Assembly (NCBI RefSeq): GCF_003143515.1
Contig: NZ_CP029343.1
Span: forward strand, 1 to 64,000
Reading direction: 5' to 3'
Length of the DNA stretch: 64,000 bases
DNA from: Massilia oculi
GTDB taxonomy: Bacteria > Pseudomonadota > Gammaproteobacteria > Burkholderiales > Burkholderiaceae_D
Position 1 is the first letter of the stretch. The number at the start of each line of letters is the position of its first letter. The position numbers and the translations under genes are program-made. The notes under the pieces are model-generated. The model was not told the origin of the DNA and did not search any database. It saw nothing but the letters and a program-made list of their open reading frames with translations. This document shows positions 28,058 to 38,663 of the stretch, one piece after another.

Positions 28058-28935
28058 ATGACTACGAGGCAGAAAAACGCACGTTTTTCGTGGCTGTTGG
28101 GCGTCGTGTTCATCTCTGTTCAGCTAACAAGCTTTTTGAAAGCGGCTGAACCGACTGGGCTACGCACGAGGCTAGCAACGATCGTGTCACTTGAGTTCGA
28201 CGATGCCAGTCACACGCTCTGGAAAGCGACGGCAACATCGCTTGCTCGCAGCCGGGACGAGGGGCGCACCTGGATTCCGGTAGCATTGCCGGCCACCGCA
28301 ACAGGTGACATTGCGGCGGTGTCGATCTCCGCAGGTGGCGCCAAAATGATCTACGTCGCCGTTGCCGGCTCAGGCGTGTTGCGTAGCCAGGATGGCGGGC
28401 GAACCTGGGCGCCGCGCAATAGGGGCCTACCTGCCATCACCGTTGTCACACTTGACGCACATTCCAGTCTGGCGCGTACCGTCTTTGCGTACATCGGTGG
28501 CAAAGGTATTTTCCGCAGCCAAGACGCCGGCACAAGCTGGCATCTTGTAGATCGCGGCCCCCGCGAAACGGTCGTACAACTCGTTCATTCGGGCATGCCG
28601 AGTAGAGTCGGAACTGGCTGGCTATTTGCAGCTACACGTCAGGGCGTGCGTCGCACGATGGACTGTTTCTGCGGATGGCATAACGCAGGCCGGCTTGCGA
28701 CCGATCTACGCGTCGTGGCCACCGATGCCGCCTGGCGGGAACGCGTCTACACTGCCGGGTGCGAAGGATTGTTTATCAGTCCTGACGGCGGCGATGACTG
28801 GATCCGGATGAGGTCGCCCGTAGATTGATTACCGCGTTGGTGAGCACCCCTTCCGGAAAGCTGTACGGGGCAATGAACGGTCGCCTCATCCGCAGCACTG
28901 ACCGAGGTGTAACCTGGGACTATATTGATGGGTGA
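28058..28935 (+). pseudogene. Exported BNR/YCF48-like beta-propeller protein, frameshifted near the end
   Basis: A signal peptide-like start (residues 1-30) is followed by repeats of the BNR type: SRDEGRTWIPV, SQDGGRTWAPR, SQDAGTSWHLV and SPDGGDDWIRM. The frame stops at 28828, but the next repeat (STDRGVTWDYIDG, ending at 28935) follows in the adjacent frame, so one base was gained or lost near 28820-28829. Such proteins often sit beside heavy-metal ATPases, but their role is unknown. It is divergent from the P1B-4 ATPase and convergent with cadA copy 2. Confidence 0.75.
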
Positions 28936-29020
28936 GGAGCGCGTGTTGTCGCCCTCCCCATCGTTGTTATCTCTTGGCCCACAAAGCCCATCTAAGGTCG
29001 AGGCAATGGCCGCATGTAGC

Positions 29021-31504
29021 TCAGCCGGCTCGCAACGTCCGTCTGTTAGAGCCGGCGCCTGCCTGACCGCTGACCTGGCTGCGCGCTTCCCGCACTTTTA
29101 GCAGGCGGAACCCGTTGAACACCACCAGCAAGCTCGCTCCCATGTCTGCAAAGACGGCCATCCACAAGGTAGCCGAGCCGGCGATGGCCAAGACCAAGAA
29201 CACTGCCTTGATCAAAAGGGCGGCAACAATATTTTGTTTGAGAATCACCGCCGCCTGCCTGCTCAAGCGAATGAACTGCGCAACCTTGCGCAGATCGTCG
29301 TCCATCAGTGCGACATCGGCTGTTTCAATGGCGGTATCCGTGCCCGCCGCGCCCATTGCAAATCCGATATCGGCCCTCGCCAGCGCGGGCGCATCGTTGA
29401 TGCCGTCGCCGACCATGCCGACGGCGCCGAACCGTGCGATTTCGTCGTTGATGGCCGCAAGCTTATCTTCGGGCAGGAGATTGCCCCGCGCATCGTCGAT
29501 GCCGACCTGCCGTGCGATCGCAGCCGCGGTCACGGCATTGTCGCCGGTCAACATAATGGTCCGGATGCCCAGCTGATGCAGCTGGGCGATCGCTTCGCGA
29601 CTGCTTTCACGAATCGTATCGGCGACACCAATGACCAGTAGAGGTGCCTTGTCGTCACACAGGACAACTGCCGTCTTGCCCTCGCCCTCGAGCCTCGACA
29701 AGACTTCTTTCGTCTTTTCATTGCAGATGCCAAGTTCTTCGACCAGGCGGTGATTTCCGAGGTAGTACCACTTGCCGTCAACTTGCCCTTTGGTGCCGCG
29801 TCCGGGCAGCGCCTCGAATTCGCTCACCGGGGCCAGCGCGACCTTGAGCTCTGCCGCTTGCCAGTGGCGGCTGACGGCAGTCGATACCGCATGGTCGGAA
29901 CGGTCGGCGAGTGCTGCCGCGAGCTGCAGGTGGGCATGGGCATCGCCTTGCAGTGGCAGGATGTCCGTCACCTCGGGCTTGCCCTGCGTGATTGTGCCTG
30001 TCTTGTCCAGCGCAAGGGAGCGAAGTTTGCCGCCCTGCTCCAGGTAGACCCCACCCTTGATGAGGATGCCGGCGCGCGCCGCGGCGGCCAGGCCGCTGAC
30101 AACCGTGACCGGAGTCGAGATCACTAGCGCACAGGGGCAGGCGATCACGAGCAGTACAAGCGCCTTGTAAATCCACGGCATCCATTCGGCGCCCAGTAAC
30201 AGTGGCGGAACAAGAGCGACGGCCAGTGCGATGGCAAACACGGCCGGCGTATAGATGCTGGAAAAGCGGTCGACGAAGCGCTGGGTAGGCGCCCGGCTGC
30301 CCTGCGCCTCCTCGACCGCCCGGATGATGCGCGACAGCGTCGAGTTGCTGTGTCCGGCGGTGACGCGGTATTCGAAGGAACCGGTTTCGTTGATCGTGCC
30401 GGCGAATACCTTGTCACCGACGGTTTTGGATACTGGCATGCTCTCGCCCGTGATCGGCGCCTGGTTGACCGACGATTGCCCCGACGTGACCTCTCCGTCG
30501 AGGGCGATCCGCTCGCCCGGTGCAACGCGCGCCAGCGCACCGACCGCGACGTCCGCAGCTTCTAGCTCGGCCCAGCTGCCATCCTCCTGGCGAATACTGA
30601 GCCGGTCCGGCGTCAACCCCATCAGGCCCTGGATGGCGTTCCTTGCCCGGTCGAGCGAACGTGCCTCAATCACCTCGGCCACCGCGAACAGGACCATGAC
30701 CATCGCTGCCTCGGGCCACTGGCCGATCAGCACGGCGCCGGTGACCGCGATCGACATCAGCGCATTGATGTTGAGATTGCGGTTCTTGAGTGCGATCCAG
30801 CCTTTCTTGTAGACACCCAGGCCCGTCATCGCGATCGCAAGCACCGACAGCAGGATGACCGGCCACCAGTTCTCATCGCCCGTCGTCCACGCGATGATCT
30901 CGGCGCCTACTGCAGCTGCCAGTCCAAACGCAAGCATCGCCTGCTGCCGCTTCCGAGAAGCAGGGGCCGCCTTGCTGGTCCCTTCCTGCCCGGCATTGAT
31001 TACAACGGCTTGCATGCCGATCGAGCTGAGCGCATCCTGAATGGCCGCCACCGGCCCGGAGTGCCTGACGCTCAGGCGGCGCTGGACAAGATTGAATTCG
31101 AGCTGTTCGACCTGGGACATGCCTGAGAGCTTGCCACGGATGAGCGATTCTTCACTAGGACAATCCATGTTCTCAATCCGGAACACGGTGCCGGGAAGCG
31201 CTGCGCTGTCGCCGGCAGCGCTTTCGACCACAGGATCCATGCCAACCGCCCGTACTGCTGCCAGGATTGCCTCTGGGTCGGCCAGGCTGTGTGCCACTTG
31301 CAGCCTGCGCTGGACAAGGTTGAATGAAAGTTCTCCGACCCCCGGCAGGCGCCCCAGTGCCTGACGCAGCAGCCCTTCTTCGGTGGGGCAATCCATCTGG
31401 TCGATGCGAATGACCAGCGAGCGGGCGTGAGCTGAGGGCAAGTCCGTTACCGAAGCGGCTGGCGCGGGCTGTGCGCAACAGGATTTGGTCTGGCATTCCG
31501 ACAT
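29021..31504 (-). CDS. cadA: CadA-type Cd/Zn/Pb-exporting P1B ATPase, copy 2 (complete)
   Basis: 827 aa, intact. Two HMA-like modules (near 30-95 and 105-170) with MDCPTEE and MDCPSEE replacing CxxC, then six or more membrane helices, ITGES, the CPC site (CPCALVIS, near 455), DKTGT (near 498), GDNAVTAAA and [11 protein letters not shown]. The glutamates beside a single Cys in the HMA modules are typical of Zn/Cd/Pb ATPases. ATG at 31504 matches the start of copy 1. Divergent from cadR copy 2 with a perfect MerR operator between. It is probably the working Cd/Pb exporter if copy 1 is truly frameshifted. Confidence 0.95.
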   Translation of the reverse strand: MSECQTKSCCAQPAPAASVTDLPSAHARSLVIRIDQMDCPTEEGLLRQALGRLPGVGELSFNLVQRRLQVAHSLADPEAILAAVRAVGMDPVVESAAGDSAALPGTVFRIENMDCPSEESLIRGKLSGMSQVEQLEFNLVQRRLSVRHSGPVAAIQDALSSIGMQAVVINAGQEGTSKAAPASRKRQQAMLAFGLAAAVGAEIIAWTTGDENWWPVILLSVLAIAMTGLGVYKKGWIALKNRNLNINALMSIAVTGAVLIGQWPEAAMVMVLFAVAEVIEARSLDRARNAIQGLMGLTPDRLSIRQEDGSWAELEAADVAVGALARVAPGERIALDGEVTSGQSSVNQAPITGESMPVSKTVGDKVFAGTINETGSFEYRVTAGHSNSTLSRIIRAVEEAQGSRAPTQRFVDRFSSIYTPAVFAIALAVALVPPLLLGAEWMPWIYKALVLLVIACPCALVISTPVTVVSGLAAAARAGILIKGGVYLEQGGKLRSLALDKTGTITQGKPEVTDILPLQGDAHAHLQLAAALADRSDHAVSTAVSRHWQAAELKVALAPVSEFEALPGRGTKGQVDGKWYYLGNHRLVEELGICNEKTKEVLSRLEGEGKTAVVLCDDKAPLLVIGVADTIRESSREAIAQLHQLGIRTIMLTGDNAVTAAAIARQVGIDDARGNLLPEDKLAAINDEIARFGAVGMVGDGINDAPALARADIGFAMGAAGTDTAIETADVALMDDDLRKVAQFIRLSRQAAVILKQNIVAALLIKAVFLVLAIAGSATLWMAVFADMGASLLVVFNGFRLLKVREARSQVSGQAGAGSNRRTLRAG

Positions 31505-31537
31505 GACGACTCCTTGCGAAACTGTGTATAGTTCCCT

Positions 31538-31568
31538 ATTGAATACCCTGTAGTATCTACAGGGTCAA
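31538..31568 (-). promoter_or_regulatory. MerR-type promoter/operator of cadA copy 2
   Basis: Minus strand: TTGACC (31563-31568), 19-bp spacer, TTCAAT (31538-31543). The dyad at 31545-31565 is perfect: ACCCTGTAG and CTACAGGGT around ATA. It matches the site at 1704-1734 but without the half-site changes. Confidence 0.9.
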
Positions 31569-31598
31569 GCGCCAAATTAACATATTGGGATTTTTTTC

Positions 31599-32027
31599 AT
31601 GAAAATTGGCGAGCTCGCCAACCGTTCCGACTGCCCGGTCGAAACGATCCGTTATTACGAACGCGTCAGCTTGCTACCTCCCCCGGAACGCTTGCCGAAC
31701 AATTATCGGGCCTACACCGAGCGCCACGCCGAACGCCTGCTATTCATCCGGCACTGCCGTGCCCTGGACATGACGCTCGACGAGATCCGGTTGCTGCTGG
31801 ATTTTCGCGACCATCCGGAGCAGGACTGCATCGGCGTGAATGCCTTGTTGGATAAACACATCGGACACGTGGTGGAGCGCATTGCCGCATTGTCGGCATT
31901 GGAAGCACAGCTCAGGGAACTCAGGAGCCAATGCCCTGCCACCGACAGTACTAGCACCTGCAAAATCCTGCAGGCGCTCGGCGCTGACCCGTGCGCATCT
32001 CTTTCACCTGCCGCGCCCAAGGACTGA
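31599..32027 (+). CDS. cadR: MerR-family Cd/Pb-responsive regulator (CadR/PbrR type), copy 2
   Basis: 142 aa, the same length as copy 1 at 1763. CPVETIRYYERVSLL in the recognition wing region; Cys at the same metal positions as copy 1 (the cysteine before the dimer helix and two in the C-terminal loop, QCPATDSTSTC). ATG start. It should control the divergent cadA2 and possibly all four MerR-type promoters here. The tail (LSPAAPKD) differs from copy 1, so the two may differ in metal response. Confidence 0.93.
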   Translation: MKIGELANRSDCPVETIRYYERVSLLPPPERLPNNYRAYTERHAERLLFIRHCRALDMTLDEIRLLLDFRDHPEQDCIGVNALLDKHIGHVVERIAALSALEAQLRELRSQCPATDSTSTCKILQALGADPCASLSPAAPKD

Positions 32028-32073
32028 CTTCGACCTGAGCGATGAGCGTCATCCGAAAATGTCGCGAAAAGTC

Positions 32074-32104
32074 TTGACCCTGAAGCAGCTACATGGTGTT
32101 AAAT
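32074..32104 (+). promoter_or_regulatory. MerR-type promoter of pbrT copy 2, asymmetric operator
   Basis: TTGACC (32074-32079), 19-bp spacer, TTAAAT (32099-32104). The half-sites ACCCTGAAG and CTACATGGT around CAG mismatch each other at two of nine positions, whereas the counterpart at 2259-2279 is perfect. It drives only a pseudogene. Confidence 0.75.
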
Positions 32105-32139
32105 GCCAGCCTCACCCAATATGAATACAGTACCTCACT

Positions 32140-34068
32140 ATGAATTCCTCCGTCTGGCGTTGGCTTATTTCCTTCGCATTTTTCTTTGGCTGCGCGATCA
32201 GCGCTGCACATGCAGGTACCATGTCCTCGGAAACGGAAGCCCGGCAGCTCTGGCAGTTGCTCGATTATGTCGCGGTTGACTACCCCGGCGCGGTCCAGCA
32301 CGTGTCGGTCGTCAGCGCAGTCGAGTACGGAGAAATGCAGGAATTTACGGCGCGCGCGGAAAGCCAGGTGTTGGCACTGCCGAAGCATCCCTTGCAAGCA
32401 GAGCTGAGCACGGCCGCCGTACGCCTGTAGCGGGCGGTTGACCAAAAGGACACACCGCAACATATGGGCGAATTCGCGCGGGAGGCGAAACGCTTGCTTC
32501 TGCTGGCTTACCCCTTCCCTGTTGCGCCGCGCAGCATGCCAGACCTGTCCCATGGTGCCACCCTCTACGAGGCGCAATGCGCTGCATGACACGGGGTTGG
32601 CGGTGCCGGTAATGGCCCGATTGCAAACCGGCTTGAACCCAAGCCCGTCGCGTTCACCGATCAGGAACGGGCGCGTTCCCGTTCACTCATGGCCCTGTAC
32701 CAAGTGATCAGCCAGGGTGTTCACGGCACGTCGATGCCGGCCTTTACCAGCCTGTCCGAGCACGATCGCTGGTCGCTGGCGTTTCATGTCGGACGATTGT
32801 CCTTCGCGGAACCGGATATCGAAGCCGGCAAGGCTGCTTTTGAACGGGATAAAGCTGTGTACTCGGCGCTGCCGGACATTAACGCGCTTGTGACGACAAC
32901 TGAAGAAGAGCTGGCGAAACGATTGCAGCCCGCGACCGCGCGCTCGGTCATGGCGTATGCGCGTACGCACCCGGAAGCCATCAGGGAGCAGCAGGAACGC
33001 ACGGGCATCGCCCTGGCGCGCAAGCTGCTGCAGGACAGCTTGAATGCGTTGAAGAACGGCCAGGGCGCCAATGCCACGAAGCTCGCCTTGTCGGCATACT
33101 TGGACGGCTTCGAGCCGCTCGAAGCAACCCTCGACGCTACCGACCGCCAGCTGCTTGTCGACGTGGAACGGACCATGCAACTGTACCGGGGTGCGGTCGC
33201 ACAAGGCGATGTGGAGCGGGCGACCGGGTACGCCCAGCAATTGGACGCGTATTTCGTACGTGTCGAGACTGTCACTGGCCCGGACCGGACCGACGCCACC
33301 ACGGCGTTCGTGGGCGCCTTGACCATCCTCCTGCGCGAAGGCGTCGAAGCCCTGTTGATCGCGATCGCGATGGTTGCCTTCCTGCGCAAGGCCGAGCGGC
33401 CCCAGGCGCTGCGTTACGTGCATGCCGGCTGGACTTCCGCACTGGCTGCCGGCGCACTGACATGGCTTGTCGCGACCTTCTTGGTCAGCATCAGCGGCGC
33501 GAGCCGCGAGGTCACCGAAGGCTTGTCGTCCCTTTTCGCAGCGGCGGTGCTGCTGTCGGTCGGCCTGTGGATGCACCAGAAGGGCCAGGCTGGGCAGTGG
33601 CAGGCTTACCTGAAGCAGCACCTCACGGCAGCTATGGAAAAACGCTCGGCGTGGGCCTTGTTCGCCCTGGCATTCATTGCGGTCTACAGGGAGGTCTTCG
33701 AAACCGTCCTGTTCTATTCCGCACTTGCAGCCGAAGGTAACGGCCCCGCACTGTTAGGTGGATTCGTTACAGGCCTTGTCCTGCTGGCGATAATCGCTGC
33801 CGTCTTCCTGCGCACCAGTGCCCGGATGCCGATCGGTAAATTCTTTTCGTTTAGCTCCGTGCTGGTGGCTGTCCTGGCGGTTGTCCTGGTCGGTAAAGGG
33901 ATCGCCGGGCTGCAGGAAGCCGGGTGGATGTTGGTTACGCCAGTCACCGGGCTGCGCTTGCCAGTGCTCGGGATCTACCCGACCATACAGACTTATGGAT
34001 CGCAGCTGGCCCTGCTTCTCGCAGCTGGCGTTGGTTTTGGATTCAACTTGGTAAAAGCCTACAGATAG
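32140..34068 (+). pseudogene. pbrT: PbrT-like permease, copy 2, two nonsense codons
   Basis: Aligns with the copy at 2322-4250 with no net length change (643 codons including stop). TAG at 32428-32430 replaces a residue of the N-terminal helical region, and TGA at 32587-32589 replaces the second Cys codon of the heme motif (CAA-stop-H instead of CASCH). Both are in frame. From ATG 32689 a 459-residue piece with the whole FTR1 domain (REGVEALL, YREVFETVLF) stays open and could still be made if an internal start is used. Without the signal peptide and cytochrome domain its function is doubtful. Confidence 0.92.
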
Positions 34069-34089
34069 TTAGCTCGACAAGGAGCAATT

Positions 34090-34530
34090 ATGATCAACAA
34101 GACAATCTTTATCGTCCCGTTTGCTGCGCTCGTTCTCCTGGGCGGCTGTGCCGATCCAAGGATAGGCCCGAACAGCAAGACCGGCTGGGTTACCGAACTT
34201 TACACGGCAGAGAAGCTCATGACGAATCGCCCTTCCTGCCTGGCAAATCTCAGCGACACGGACATCGCGAGCCATCGGTACGCGCTAATTTCAGTCCCTC
34301 ATCTACGGTCATACAGATATGTAAACGCCTTAGTACCTGACTCAATCGAGGTTGAGCTTCACGACAAGGTCGAGATATTCCCGCCCTCGTGCAAGGATCA
34401 GGCGCTACCGCAAGTGGTGCAGGTGCTGAAGCATTCCCGCAAAAAAACAATAACCCGATCCGGCAAGAATGGTGAGCATCCTGCCGATTGGGCCAGGACT
34501 ACTTCCTTTGAACTTTTTAGGGAGGTTTAA
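34090..34530 (+). CDS. Putative lipoprotein, unknown function
   Basis: 146 aa. Signal peptide with lipobox LLGGC (Cys near residue 20), so probably anchored in the envelope. The rest is mixed with no recognised fold; one region reads RYALISVPHLRSYRYVNALVP and two more Cys follow (SCLAN, SCKDQA). RBS AAGGAG. It lies 21 nt after pbrT2 and its TAA overlaps the ATG of the next gene (TAATG), so it belongs to this operon. Module 1 lacks it. Confidence 0.7.
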   Translation: MINKTIFIVPFAALVLLGGCADPRIGPNSKTGWVTELYTAEKLMTNRPSCLANLSDTDIASHRYALISVPHLRSYRYVNALVPDSIEVELHDKVEIFPPSCKDQALPQVVQVLKHSRKKTITRSGKNGEHPADWARTTSFELFREV

Positions 34531-35147
34531 TGAAGGACAGTAATAACGATAGCCCTGACGAACCAAGCCTAGACGCTGCCAACGAACGCGATCGCAGCAT
34601 CCTATGGAAAGTCTTATTGATCAATCTGGGGCAGTGCCTGGCTGGCGTTGTGGCGGCACCTGGGCATCCTCAACCGCAGTGATCGGCGCTGGCCTCGACA
34701 ACTTGGGGGACGCCGTCGTTTACGGTGTGAGCCTATACGCTGTCGGCAGGTCCGACGCGATCAAGACACGTGCAGCCCAGTTGTCCGGATGGCTCCTCAT
34801 TGGATTTGCCTGTCTGTTGTTGATCGAGGTTGTCCGTCGCTTCCTCGGCGGTGAAGCCCCGTTGGGACCTGCCATGATGGGGATGGCTGCTGCAAATGCA
34901 TTTCTTAACATTTATTGCATCCGCCCTCTTGAAGCAGCATCGCGGCCAGGACATCAACTTCAAGGCTTCCGCTATCTTCACGAATAACGATTCAATCGTA
35001 AACGGCGCGATCGTGGTGTCGGGAGCGCTGGTGATGTGGACAAAATCTAACCTTCCGGATCTGCTGCTTGGAACAGTGGTTTCGTTCATTGCCGCAAAAG
35101 GAGGATATGAGATCCTTTCGAAGGCAAAGGAAAACCGACCACAGTAG
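34530..35147 (+). pseudogene. Short CDF-family transporter, copy 2, two compensating frameshifts
   Basis: Near-identical in plan to the gene at 5688-6302. One base is missing near 34644-34660 (after QCLAGVV) and one is gained near 34923-34930 (after IRP), so the frame is restored for the last third (QHRGQDINFKASAIFTNNDS). The span between, covering helices II-IV including GLDNLGD, is read in the wrong frame, so the protein is not functional as it stands. GGAGG precedes the ATG at 34530. Confidence 0.87.
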
Positions 35148-35314
35148 CCCCTGCCCTGGTTTCCAGGTCGTATGCCCCGGTGCCTACGGACATTTCATAA
35201 CTTAGCTGTTGCCGACGCCTTGAGCGGCCTCCTCGAAAGCTGGGGTAGAACAGTTTTCATTAAGGTCTGCTTAATTGACAAAGACATATGGCAGCCCTAG
35301 ACTTGGCAGTGACC

Positions 35315-35719
35315 ATGAGACTTCAACGCACATCCCGACTGATTGCCGCAACAATAGTGCTGTTCAGCATATTGTTTATGCAGCTCGCTGTGTCGGCATA
35401 TGCGTGCCCAGCATTAAGCCTCAGGAATGACGGCCAGATGAGCTCTTTTGGGCACACGACGTCAGCCGAAACGGCCCCATGCCAGGACATGGATATGGAA
35501 CAGCCCAGCCTGTGCCATGCGTCCCACCAGTCCGACAAGCAATCGCTCGACAAGCCGGCGACGCCGCCCCCAATGCCCTTCGTGGCCGTCGGGTATGGGC
35601 TTCCGGTAAGCCTGGGCACATTGAACTTCCAGCCGGCTCCTGGCTTGCTTCTCCCCTCCTTTCTCACCTACGCGACGGCTCCGCCTATAGCCATTCGCAA
35701 CTGCTGTTTCCGCATTTGA
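35315..35719 (+). CDS. Small exported protein heading the cus operon
   Basis: 134 aa from ATG 35315, chosen for its basic-then-hydrophobic signal peptide (ending VSAYA); an ATG at 35288 is also possible. The mature part has Cys, Met and His scattered (CQDMDMEQPSLCHASH) and ends in PPIAIRNCCFRI, a tail seen in short proteins ahead of Cus/Czc-type operons in this order of bacteria. Function unknown; periplasmic copper binding is a guess. Confidence 0.65.
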   Translation: MRLQRTSRLIAATIVLFSILFMQLAVSAYACPALSLRNDGQMSSFGHTTSAETAPCQDMDMEQPSLCHASHQSDKQSLDKPATPPPMPFVAVGYGLPVSLGTLNFQPAPGLLLPSFLTYATAPPIAIRNCCFRI

Positions 35720-35794
35720 TTCTCCGGCTTGCTTGACTCCCCATCGCTGCGCTCTTGCTGCCGGCGGTGTTACTCAATGCATTCTGGAGGCTTC

Positions 35795-37102
35795 ATGTCG
35801 TCCCCACGTTTTATTGCGCCACACGTGGCGCATCGTTCGGCTACCCGGTCCTTTCGCGGAGTCTTACTTGTTGTATCGATTGTCATCGGCAATGGTGCAT
35901 TTGCCGCCGAAACGCCATTGACCATGGCCGAAGCCCAGCAGCGAGCGGTCGAGCGATCGCGAATGCTGGCAGCAAAAGACTACGCTGCACAGTCCTCGCG
36001 GGAGATGTCGGTTGCTGCCGGTCAGCTCCCCGATCCGGTGCTGAAGCTCGGTATCGATAACGTTCCGATCAATCGGCAAGATCGCTTCAGCTTGACGCGA
36101 GACTTCATGACCATGCAACGCGTCGGTGTGATGCAAGAGCTGACGCGCTCCGACAAACGTCGCCTGCGTTCCGAACGATTTGAGCGCGAAGCAGAAAAAG
36201 CGATTGCGGAAAAGGCGGCTGCGACCGCGGCAATCGAACGCGAGACTGCCCTGGCCTGGCTGGACCGTTTCTACGCCGAAGCCATGTCGACCGCACTTGC
36301 AGAACAGATCGATCAGGCGAAGCTGGAAATTCAGGCGGCGGACTCAGCTTATCGGGCCGGCCGCGGGAGCCAGGCCGACATCTTCAGTTCGCGCAGCGCA
36401 CTGGCGGCCCTGGAAGACAAGGCAAGCGATATCAAGCGCCGCACCGGCAACGCCAAAATCGCACTGGCACGATGGATCGGCGATGCGGCGCAACAGCCGT
36501 TGGGCGACAAGCCGGCGGTCGATACCATCCGCCTCGACGAGGCCACACTTGACACCCAGCTTAACCACCACCCGGAACTTGCAGTGCTGGCCAGGCAGGA
36601 AGACATCGCAGTCAGTGAAGCGAATCTTGCAAGGGCCAACAAGAAAGCGGACTGGAGCGTCGAGGTCGCAGTGCAAAAACGCGGCCCGGGCTATTCGGAC
36701 ATGCTGTCGGTCGGCCTTTCGGTGCCCCTGCAGTTGGACCAGAAAAACCGCCAGGACCGCGAACTGTCTTCGAAGCTGGCCCAGGTCGAACAGGCGAAGG
36801 CCGAGCGCGAAGATACCTTGCGTGCCCATGTTGCGGAAGTGCGTGCCATGTTGAACGAGTGGCATACGAACAGGCAGCGACAGACCCGCTATGAGAAAGA
36901 ACTGACTCCTCTGGCCAACTCACGAACAACAGCGACCGCTGCCGCCTACCGGGGCGGAAAGGCCGCGCTGGCGGACGTCCTCGCTGCCCGGCGCAGCGAA
37001 ATCGACGTACGCCTGCAGGCTTTACAGCTCGCGCAGGAAACCGACCGCCTGTGGGCGCAACTGAATTTTCTCTTTCCCCGAAATGGCGGCTCCGCGCATT
37101 AA
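35795..37102 (+). CDS. cusC: Outer-membrane efflux protein of the TolC family
   Basis: Outer-membrane channel of the CusCBA tripartite pump. About 435 aa. ATG at 35795 is preceded by TGGAGG at the right distance; the signal peptide ends near FAAE. Seen: LTMAEAQQRAVERSRML, LPDPVLKLGIDNVP, and the coiled helices of the tunnel (RGSQADIFSSRSALAALEDKA). It lacks a lipobox, unlike many CusC proteins and unlike the TolC-family lipoprotein at 55076. cusB follows at 25 nt. Confidence 0.88.
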   Translation: MSSPRFIAPHVAHRSATRSFRGVLLVVSIVIGNGAFAAETPLTMAEAQQRAVERSRMLAAKDYAAQSSREMSVAAGQLPDPVLKLGIDNVPINRQDRFSLTRDFMTMQRVGVMQELTRSDKRRLRSERFEREAEKAIAEKAAATAAIERETALAWLDRFYAEAMSTALAEQIDQAKLEIQAADSAYRAGRGSQADIFSSRSALAALEDKASDIKRRTGNAKIALARWIGDAAQQPLGDKPAVDTIRLDEATLDTQLNHHPELAVLARQEDIAVSEANLARANKKADWSVEVAVQKRGPGYSDMLSVGLSVPLQLDQKNRQDRELSSKLAQVEQAKAEREDTLRAHVAEVRAMLNEWHTNRQRQTRYEKELTPLANSRTTATAAAYRGGKAALADVLAARRSEIDVRLQALQLAQETDRLWAQLNFLFPRNGGSAH

Positions 37103-37127
37103 AACGCCGGGCGGACAAGGATTTTAA

Positions 37128-38663
37128 ATGGATACTAAAAAGCTGACGATTGCCCTGCTCGTGGCAATTGCCGTGGGTGCTGGCGGCTACGGCCTGTACA
37201 AGTTCGGCATGCATCGAGGGATGGGTATGGCAAACGCCCCACAAGCGGCCTCCTCTACCCAGGGAACAAGTGTGAACCAGGCACAGGGACGCAAGGTGTT
37301 GTACTGGCACGACCCGATGGTCCCAGGCCAGAAATTCGACAAGCCCGGCAAGTCGCCCTTCATGGATATGGACCTGGTGCCTGTCTACGCGGATGAGGCC
37401 GGCGACGAGGGCAAGGTCAGCATTAGCCCTCGAGTCGAACAGAACCTTGGCGTACGCACCGCCGAAGTCACGAAGAACAGGCTCGCCTCCAGCGTGGAAG
37501 CCGTCGGCAACGTGGCCTACAACGAGCGGGACGTCGCCGTGGTACAGGCGCGTAGCAACGGTTATGTCGAACGGCTCTTCGTGCGTGCAGCGCTCGACCC
37601 GGTAAAAAAGGGACAGCCCCTCGCGGCACTGTATGTGCCCGACTGGGTCGCGGCGCAGGAAGAATTCCTGACGGTGCGCCAGATGAGAGGCCCCGGCACG
37701 GATGGACTGGTAGAAGGGGCGCGGCAGCGTATGCGTTTGGCGGGCATGACGGATGCGCAGATCCGTAGTGTCGAGTCCAGCGGCAAGGTGCAGGCGCGCT
37801 TGACCGTCAGCGCGCCGATCAATGGCGTCGTCGGAGAACTGACTGTCCGTGAAGGGATGACGATCGCATCGGGTGCGCCCATGTTCCGGATCAATGGGCT
37901 CGGCACAGTTTGGGTCAACGCCGAGCTGCCCGAAGCTGCGTCGGCGGCGGTACGTCCAGGCGCCCGGGTCGAAGCCCGCACGCCTGCCCTGCCCGGCACG
38001 CTATTGCAAGGCAAAGTCAGCGCGATCCTGCCTGAAGTCGAAGCTACAACGCGCACCCTGAAGGCACGTGTCGAACTGGCCAATCCTGGACAGCGACTGG
38101 TGCCAGGCATGTTCGCGACCGTGAGTTTCACACCAGCGGCCAGCGCGGAGACCTTGACGGTGCCGACGGAAGCAGTGATCCAGACCGGTACGCGCAGTGT
38201 CGTAATGCTTAAACAAGGCCAGGGCAAATTCATGCCCGTCGATGTACAGATCGGCCGCGAGAGCAATGGACAAACCGAAATCCTCAAAGGTCTCGAGGCC
38301 GGACAAAAAGTTGTCGTTTCAGGCCAGTTCCTGATTGATTCCGAAGCCAGCCTGAGGGGCACCGCGAATCGGCTGAGCGGGCCTGCGCCAGCGGGCGGCA
38401 GCAAGCAAACCGCCGCGGCGCCAACCCATCATGCGCATGGCAAGGTGGAACATATCGACAAGGATGAAATCACGTTCTCGCACGATCCGGTTCCGAGCAT
38501 GCAGTGGCCGGCGATGACAATGGGGTTCAAGATCCCCGCCGGGGGCGTTCCGAAAAATCTGGCAGTCGGCGACACGGTGGACTTCGAATTCCAGCAAACG
38601 AAGGACGGATCGTTCCAGGTCACCAGTATCGCCCCTGCCGCTGTGGGAGCTACCAGGAAATGA
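37128..38663 (+). CDS. cusB: RND periplasmic adaptor with fused C-terminal CusF-like domain
   Basis: 511 aa. N-terminal anchor helix, then [18 protein letters not shown] and [11 protein letters not shown] (residues ~65-90), matching the methionine-rich metal-binding segment of E. coli CusB; barrel-sandwich, beta-barrel and membrane-proximal domains follow ([34 protein letters not shown]). Residues ~425-505 form a CusF-type OB domain with [16 protein letters not shown], holding the Trp and two Met that bind Cu(I)/Ag(I). The fusion tethers a metallochaperone to the pump. Stop overlaps cusA (ATGA). Confidence 0.93.
   Translation: MDTKKLTIALLVAIAVGAGGYGLYKFGMHRGMGMANAPQAASSTQGTSVNQAQGRKVLYWHDPMVPGQKFDKPGKSPFMDMDLVPVYADEAGDEGKVSISPRVEQNLGVRTAEVTKNRLASSVEAVGNVAYNERDVAVVQARSNGYVERLFVRAALDPVKKGQPLAALYVPDWVAAQEEFLTVRQMRGPGTDGLVEGARQRMRLAGMTDAQIRSVESSGKVQARLTVSAPINGVVGELTVREGMTIASGAPMFRINGLGTVWVNAELPEAASAAVRPGARVEARTPALPGTLLQGKVSAILPEVEATTRTLKARVELANPGQRLVPGMFATVSFTPAASAETLTVPTEAVIQTGTRSVVMLKQGQGKFMPVDVQIGRESNGQTEILKGLEAGQKVVVSGQFLIDSEASLRGTANRLSGPAPAGGSKQTAAAPTHHAHGKVEHIDKDEITFSHDPVPSMQWPAMTMGFKIPAGGVPKNLAVGDTVDFEFQQTKDGSFQVTSIAPAAVGATRK

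Noticed and set aside
32587-32589. TGA in place of the heme Cys codon of pbrT2 as a selenocysteine codon
   Set aside because: A TAG lies upstream in the same frame at 32428, the paralogue has plain Cys, and no SECIS-like hairpin was recognised after the TGA. Pseudogene decay is simpler.
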